Source of the DNA: SXNM01 sp964586155
Lineage (GTDB): Bacteria > Myxococcota_A > UBA9042
Length of the DNA: 64,000 nucleotides
Direction: 5' to 3'
Assembly: GCA_964586155.1 (NCBI GenBank)
Contig: CAZPHC010000001.1
Coordinates: 1-64,000, forward strand
The position numbers and the translations under genes are program-made. Each line of letters starts with the position of its first letter. Within the stretch, counting starts at the first letter, position 1. Under the pieces are notes generated by a model. It made no database searches and was not told the DNA's origin. It saw only the letters and a list, made by a program, of their open reading frames with translations. This document shows, piece by piece, positions 55,115 to 64,000 of the stretch.

Positions 55115-56374
55115 ATGCGTGCAATTCAGCGCATTTCTTCCGCCTTTGTCGTCGGCGCGGCCGCGTTGGTCGCGAGCGCCTGCGGCTCCGACGGCGGCGG
55201 CGACGGCCAGTCCTGCACGCTGATCGGCTGCGTCGACCAGGTCACGATCCGCCCGACGTGGCAGGGCTCGCCCGTGGTCAAGGTCCAGGGCACCGTGATC
55301 GCCGACGGCGTCACGATCGCCGTCAATTGCCTCAACGGCGGCGGCGGCACCGGCTACATGTGCACGCCCGACGGCGTCGCCATCAGCGGCGCGCCAGCCA
55401 AGCTCGTCATTACGCTGGCGTCGGGCGACGTCGACGTCGCCGGCCTCGAGGTCAGCCCGTCGTACGTGACCTCGCAGCCCAACGGCAAGGGATGCGACCC
55501 GATCTGCAAGCAGGCGACCGTGACCGTCGAGCTCGGCGGCGGCCTGACCGACGTCATCGGCTCGGGCGACGGCACCGGCGGCGCGGACGCTGACGCCACC
55601 GGCGGCGACGACAGCGTCGCCAGCGACGGCGTCGCCAATGACAGCGCCGAGGCCGACACGACCGGCGCCGACACGGCTGGCGGCGACACGGCTGGCGGCG
55701 ACACGGCTGGCGGCGACACGGCCGAGCAGGACACGGCCGAGCAGGACACGACCGAGCCGGACACCTCCAAGCCCGACGACGGCGGCTCCGCCTGCTGCAA
55801 GGGCCCCGAGGACTGCGTCGGCGGTCATTGCATCTCGGGCGTCTGCTACGACACCACCAAGCTGCCCTCCGGCCAGTGCTGGCTCGACGAGGACTGCCCC
55901 ACCGACGAGGTCTGCGGCGGCGCCAGCACCTGCCCCTGCGGCGCGCTCTGCTTTGTCGCCGACAAGCCCGGCACCTGCAGCAAGAAGCCGACCGGGGGCG
56001 CCTGCTGCGACGCCAACACCCCGTGCGGCATCGGCATGTTCTGCGCCAAGACCACCTGCAAGGTGCTCAAGGATCTCGGCGCCAACGCGTGCTGGGCCGA
56101 CGCCCAATGCCTGCAAGGCGAGGTCTGCGAGGGCGCGATCGTCTGCTCCTGCGCTGCGCAATGCCCCGCCGCCGACAAGCCCGGCGTCTGCAAGTCGGCG
56201 CCCTCGAGCTGCACGACCATCGATCCCGGCGGCTACGGCGCGTGCGAGATGGTCATGGGCGTCGGCTACGACGGCAAGGCGTGCGTCACCGTCTCGGGCT
56301 GCGGCTGCAAGGACAACTGCGCCGGCATCTACAAGACCCTGGACGAGTGCCAGGCCGCCTGCATGCCGAAGTAG
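55115..56374 (+). CDS. Cysteine-cluster lipoprotein with DTAGG repeat linker
   Basis: A 419-residue lipoprotein (lipobox ASAC, Cys23). The N-terminal part (residues 30-150) is a small beta domain with paired Cys. A linker of DTAGG and DTAEQ repeats (about 180-225) follows. The C-terminal half has two copies of a module CW.D..C..GEVC.G...C.C...C....KPG.C, and ends with GKACVTVSGCGCKDNCAGIYKTLDECQAAC-like spacing (given here in motif form), an eight-Cys cluster frequent in myxobacterial lipoproteins. AGGAG lies six bases before the ATG. Function unknown; the disulfide-rich modules suggest an extracellular binding role. It converges on gltD with 22 bases between. Confidence 0.82.
   Translation: MRAIQRISSAFVVGAAALVASACGSDGGGDGQSCTLIGCVDQVTIRPTWQGSPVVKVQGTVIADGVTIAVNCLNGGGGTGYMCTPDGVAISGAPAKLVITLASGDVDVAGLEVSPSYVTSQPNGKGCDPICKQATVTVELGGGLTDVIGSGDGTGGADADATGGDDSVASDGVANDSAEADTTGADTAGGDTAGGDTAGGDTAEQDTAEQDTTEPDTSKPDDGGSACCKGPEDCVGGHCISGVCYDTTKLPSGQCWLDEDCPTDEVCGGASTCPCGALCFVADKPGTCSKKPTGGACCDANTPCGIGMFCAKTTCKVLKDLGANACWADAQCLQGEVCEGAIVCSCAAQCPAADKPGVCKSAPSSCTTIDPGGYGACEMVMGVGYDGKACVTVSGCGCKDNCAGIYKTLDECQAACMPK
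55670..55764 (+). repeat. 15-bp tandem repeat encoding DTAGG/DTAEQ
   Basis: Three copies of GACACGGCTGGCGGC are followed by two of GACACGGCCGAGCAG and a degenerate unit, all in frame within the lipoprotein linker. The multiple-of-three unit allows length variation without frame loss. Confidence 0.85.
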
Positions 56375-56396
56375 CCGGGCGACAGCGCGGCGCGGG

Positions 56397-57883
56397 TCAG
56401 CGGCCCGGGTAGAAGCCGAAGATCGGCGCGTCCAGCGGCTCGTCGTCCTCGACCGCCGTCAGGCTCGTGCTGCCCATGAGCGCGAGATCGATCGCCCGCG
56501 CCGCGCCACGGCCCTCGGCGATGGCGTGCACGACGAGCGAGGCGCCGCGCCGGGCGTCGCCGGCGACGTAGACCTTGGGGTTGCTGCTGCGGTAGCGGCC
56601 CTCGAAGCGGACGCGGCCGGCGCGGTCGCGCTCGACGCCCATCGCGTCGAGCCAGGTGTGGCCGCGCACGCCGACGAAGCCGACCGCGATCAGCGCCAGA
56701 TCGACCTCGAGCAGCAGCTCCTGTTGCAGCGGCTCCAGCACGCGCTTGCCGTCGCGCAGGGGCCAGTCGACGCGCTCGCAGCGCAGGCGTTGCAGGCGGC
56801 CGTCGCCCTCGAAGCTGCGGGCGAGCAGGTTCCAGCCGCGTTCGCCGCCCTCGTCGTGCGAGGACGATGCGTAGGTCATCGGCGCCCAGGGCCACGGCGT
56901 CTCGGCCCGTGCGCCGGCGGGCGCCGGCTTGTAGTGGAAGTGGTGGACCTCGGCGGCGCCCTGGCGCAGGGCGGTGCCCAGGCAGTCGGCCCCGGTGTCG
57001 CCGCCGCCCAAGATCACGACGCGCTTGCCCGCCGCGTCGATCGCGGGCCGAGCGTCTTCGCCGGCGACCGCGCGGTTGCTGGCGATCAGGTACTCCATCG
57101 CCGGCACGACGCCCGGCAACGACTCGCCGGGGATGCCGAGCGTCCGTGGCTCCTCGGCGCCGATCGCCAGCAACACCGCGTCGAACTGGCCGAGCAGCGC
57201 GTCGGTGTCGAGGTCGCGGCCGATCTCGACGCCCAGGGCAAAGCGCACGCCCTCGGCTTCGAGCTGCGCCAGCCGCGCGTCGAGCCGGCCCCGGTCGAGC
57301 TTGAAGTCCGGGATGCCGTAGCGCAGCAGGCCGCCCGCGCGCGGCGCGCGGTCGTAGACCACGACCTCGTGGCCGACGCGGCGCAGCTGCTGGGCGGCGG
57401 CGAGGCCCGCAGGCCCCGAGCCGATGATCGCGACGCTGCGCCCCGTCAGCCGCGCCGGCGGACGCGGCGCGACCCAACCCTCGGCGAAGGCGCGGCTGGC
57501 GATGGCGCTCTCGATCGAGCGCACGGTGACCGCGGCGCCGCCGAGGTCGAGCACGCAGGCGCGCTCGCAGGGCGCAGGGCAGATCTTGCCCGTGATCTCG
57601 GGGAAGTTGTTGGTCGCGTGCAGCCTGTCGCTGGCAGCGCGCCAGGCGTCGGGATCGCGCTCGGCGCGCGCGACCAGCTCGTTCCAGGCCGGAATCTCGT
57701 TGCCGAGCGGGCAGCCCTGATGACAGAACGGCACACCGCAGCCCATGCACCGCGCGGCCTGCGCGTGCAGCTCGGCCAGCGGCAGCGCGGTCTCGACCTC
57801 GGCGAAGTCGGCGACGCGCTCGTCGACCGGGCGCGTCGGCGGATCGATCCGTGGCGTGCGCAAGAAGGCGCGGGCGTCGCGGC

Positions 57884-57887
<4 letters not shown>
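56397..57887 (-). CDS. gltD: Glutamate synthase small (beta) subunit
   Basis: A 496-residue GltD. N-terminal iron-sulfur cluster motifs are CMGCGVPFCHQGCPLGN and CPAPCERAC. The FAD site is GSGPAGLAAA and the NADPH site GGGDTGADC. The C-terminal ATG-type FAD motif is VYVAGDARRGASLVVHAI. It takes electrons from NADPH and passes them to GltB for reductive transfer of the glutamine amide to 2-oxoglutarate. The start overlaps the gltB stop (ATGA). Its length is that of a typical bacterial small subunit. Confidence 0.96.
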
Positions 57888-62615
<4,728 letters not shown>

Positions 62616-62629
<14 letters not shown>

Positions 62630-63179
62630 CGTCGGCCTCCTTCGGCTGGTCCGGGCCGCGATCGGCGCGGGGACCGCGCGGCCTGCGCTCGCCGGGCTCG
62701 CCCTCTGCGTGGGCCGGCAGCGGCAGCGTCGTGCGCTCGGTGTGGGTCGACAGGACGATCATCGTCTCGGTGCGCTGCACGCCGTCCATGCCACGGATGG
62801 CGCGGATCAGGACCTCGAGCGAGGCCGTGTCACGCGTCTTGACCTTGACCATCAGCGTATGGGCGCCCGTGACGTGGTGGCATTCGAGCACCTCGGGGGC
62901 CAGCCCCAGCGCCACCTCCACCGCGTCGAGGTGGCGCGTGCTGTCGATGCCGACGCCGATGAACGCCGTCACGTCGAAGCCGACGGCGCGCGCGTCGACC
63001 GCGGCGTGGTAGCCGCGCAGCACGCCGGCGACCTCCAGCTTGCGCACGCGCTCGAGCACGGATTGCGCAGAGAGTCCAACGCGTTCACCGAGTTTGGCCA
63101 GCGGCGTCTTCGCGTCGCGCTGGAGCGCCGCGATGATGTTGAGATCTACTGGGTCTGGGTGGCGATTTCCTGATTTCAT
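62616..63179 (-). CDS. Lrp/AsnC-family transcriptional regulator
   Basis: A 187-residue regulator. An N-terminal winged helix (LNIIAALQRDAKTPLAKLGE, then RVGLSAQSVLERVRKLEVAGVL) is followed by the RAM ligand domain (HHVTGAHTLMVKVKTRDTASLEVLI). A charged tail of about 30 residues extends past the normal family length, and its coding sequence carries the gltB start region. Lrp-type regulators bind amino acids. In E. coli Lrp controls gltBD, so control of the adjacent gltB-gltD and of itself is likely. A near-consensus promoter and two palindromes lie just upstream. Confidence 0.93.
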
Positions 63180-63199
63180 CTGGTGAATCCTCTCCCGTT

Positions 63200-63214
63200 C
63201 CTGAGATTCTCAGG
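63200..63214. promoter_or_regulatory. Perfect 7-1-7 palindrome, candidate Lrp operator
   Basis: CCTGAGATTCTCAGG is a perfect inverted repeat with one central base. It overlaps the -10 region and start site of the lrp promoter, a position suited to autorepression. Its A/T centre and CTGAG/CTCAG arms agree in style with Lrp-family sites. Confidence 0.6.
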
Positions 63215-63241
63215 GTAGAAAACGTTGACGCGGCGTGTCAA
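63212..63241 (-). promoter_or_regulatory. Promoter of lrp-gltB-gltD
   Basis: On the minus strand TTGACA (63241-63236) and TACCCT (63217-63212) are 18 bp apart, about 30 bases before the lrp start codon. Confidence 0.6.
63226..63240. promoter_or_regulatory. Imperfect palindrome at the -35 region of the lrp promoter
   Basis: TGACGCGGCGTGTCA has six of seven arm positions symmetrical and covers the -35 box and part of the spacer. Together with the palindrome at 63200-63214 (centres 26 bp apart) it could form a two-site operator. Confidence 0.4.
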
Positions 63242-63361
63242 GGAGCCCTGTCGCCCTTTTGTCAGGTCCGCTCGCCAGGCGTTTGACCTCTGCGCCGGCG
63301 CTCGCCACCATCAGCGACGACGGCTGGCCGGCCGCGGCCCGCATCTGCTTGGATTCGTTGC

Positions 63362-64000
63362 TTGACTGGAGCTACCATCCGAAGTCGTCGCCCTTCGACC
63401 GCCGCGCGCCCTGCCGCAGTCCTGGCGTGGGCGCCGTGGATCGTCCGCTTCGTCGCCTTCGCCCTGGTCCTGGCCACGGTGGTCGGTCGCCCCGCGGGCG
63501 CCACGTCGCCGCCGGCTGCGAGCGAGGACGGCGCGGCCCAGGTCCTGACCCCGGACGTCGGCCCCCGGCTCGAGGCGGCGTTCCTGGCCGCAGCGCCGGC
63601 CTTTCGCCTCGACGACGCCAAGATCTGGCCGCATCACATCGACGCCCGCGTCTGCCGCGCCGACCAGAGCTGCGTCTCGCTGCGCCTGACGCTGCCGGAC
63701 GCGCGCTGCGCCGGTCGTCGGTCGCGGGCGTGGTGCGTGACCTTCGCCGCGGCCGAACCGGCGGACGCCGACGCGCTGCTCGCGGTCTTGCCGGGTGGCG
63801 CCGCGCTCGCGGACGACGCCCCGCTGGTCGATCGCGTCGCCGGCAGCGTCGAGCACGCCGCCGTCTGGGGCGTCTCGACCGCGACCTGGCTGTGGATCTA
63901 CGCGCTGCTGCCGCTCGCGGCCGGGTTGCTCATCGGCGGTCTGCTGCGCTGGCGGCTGCGTCGGCGTCTCGCGCTGCACGGCGGCGTGGTCGCCGCTCTG
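63362..64000 (+). CDS. Membrane-anchored hypothetical protein, truncated by window edge
   Basis: An open frame of 213 codons reaching the right edge, with no ATG near its beginning. A TTG at 63362 is the best available start, with GGA about eight bases upstream. A signal-like segment (APWIVRFVAFALVLATVVG) is followed by a periplasmic domain of about 120 residues containing two Cys pairs (CRADQSCVSL and CAGRRSRAWC). A membrane helix (TWLWIYALLPLAAGLLIGGLL) and an Arg-rich cytoplasmic start follow, after which the gene continues beyond the window. Family not recognised. It is divergent from lrp. Frame, codon bias and the sensible topology support it as real; the opposite-strand frames are shadows. 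Confidence 0.6.
   Translation, partial: MTGATIRSRRPSTAARPAAVLAWAPWIVRFVAFALVLATVVGRPAGATSPPAASEDGAAQVLTPDVGPRLEAAFLAAAPAFRLDDAKIWPHHIDARVCRADQSCVSLRLTLPDARCAGRRSRAWCVTFAAAEPADADALLAVLPGGAALADDAPLVDRVAGSVEHAAVWGVSTATWLWIYALLPLAAGLLIGGLLRWRLRRRLALHGGVVAAL

Overview
The window is about 70% GC, densely packed and rich in lipoproteins. The gene content points to Myxococcota (the former delta-proteobacterial myxobacteria and relatives). The evidence is a CglF/AgmX-PglI/TPR set resembling the gliding-motility (Glt) machinery, a Ser/Thr kinase with the HRDVSP catalytic loop typical of myxobacterial kinases, giant lipoproteins with CDDGNPCT slime-mould-type cysteine repeats, CDGLDNDCDG (MopE-type) motifs fused to a beta-propeller, and a pair of microcompartment vertex genes like the satellite loci known from Haliangium-type bacteria. 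A 100-N run at 24525-24624 shows this is a draft scaffold. No rRNA, tRNA, CRISPR array or insertion sequence was seen.

Layout. 1-2312 (minus): five short genes in one operon, three of them paralogues, read from a promoter whose spacer contains an 11-base G run. 2613-4313: AAA-ATPase-like/PD-(D/E)XK protein. 4318-9542: a UbiA-type prenyl-phosphate transferase, diverging from a four-gene operon (TPR membrane protein, sugar-nucleotide epimerase, ABC ATPase, ABC-2 permease) in which every junction is an ATGA overlap. 9573-14007: an acidic protein, an M23 peptidase, a DUF3105-like lipoprotein and SelA. 14144-16968: Glt-like trio. 17035-18370: two EutN/CcmL vertex proteins plus a class II aldolase, again ATGA-coupled. 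18388-21260: 5'-nucleotidase lipoprotein and a HEAT-like protein. 21396-29525 (minus): two very large secreted lipoproteins, one containing the gap. 29697-34295 (minus): TPR/peptidase-MA protein, small lipoprotein, extensin-like protein. 34396-36196: etfB-etfA. 36462-41042 (minus): O-antigen-ligase-like/TPR protein, fructose-6-phosphate aldolase/transaldolase, Ser/Thr kinase. 41095-45082: SpoIID-like protein, small membrane lipoprotein, HutF. 45210-56374: second giant cysteine-repeat lipoprotein, a 1463-residue multi-pass membrane protein and a cysteine-cluster lipoprotein. 56397-63179 (minus): lrp-gltB-gltD. 63362-end: start of a membrane-anchored protein of unknown function.

The genes suggest a predatory or surface-interacting lifestyle with heavy investment in envelope and surface proteins. 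At least eight lipoproteins carry low-complexity D/T/A linkers, Cys-rich stalks or propeller heads. Core metabolism is represented by glutamate synthase, electron-transfer flavoprotein and aldolases. The least ordinary features are the putative phase-variable promoter of the small-protein cluster, the orphan vertex-protein/aldolase operon, and the modular cysteine-repeat lipoproteins. Functions were inferred by reading motifs; no database search was run.
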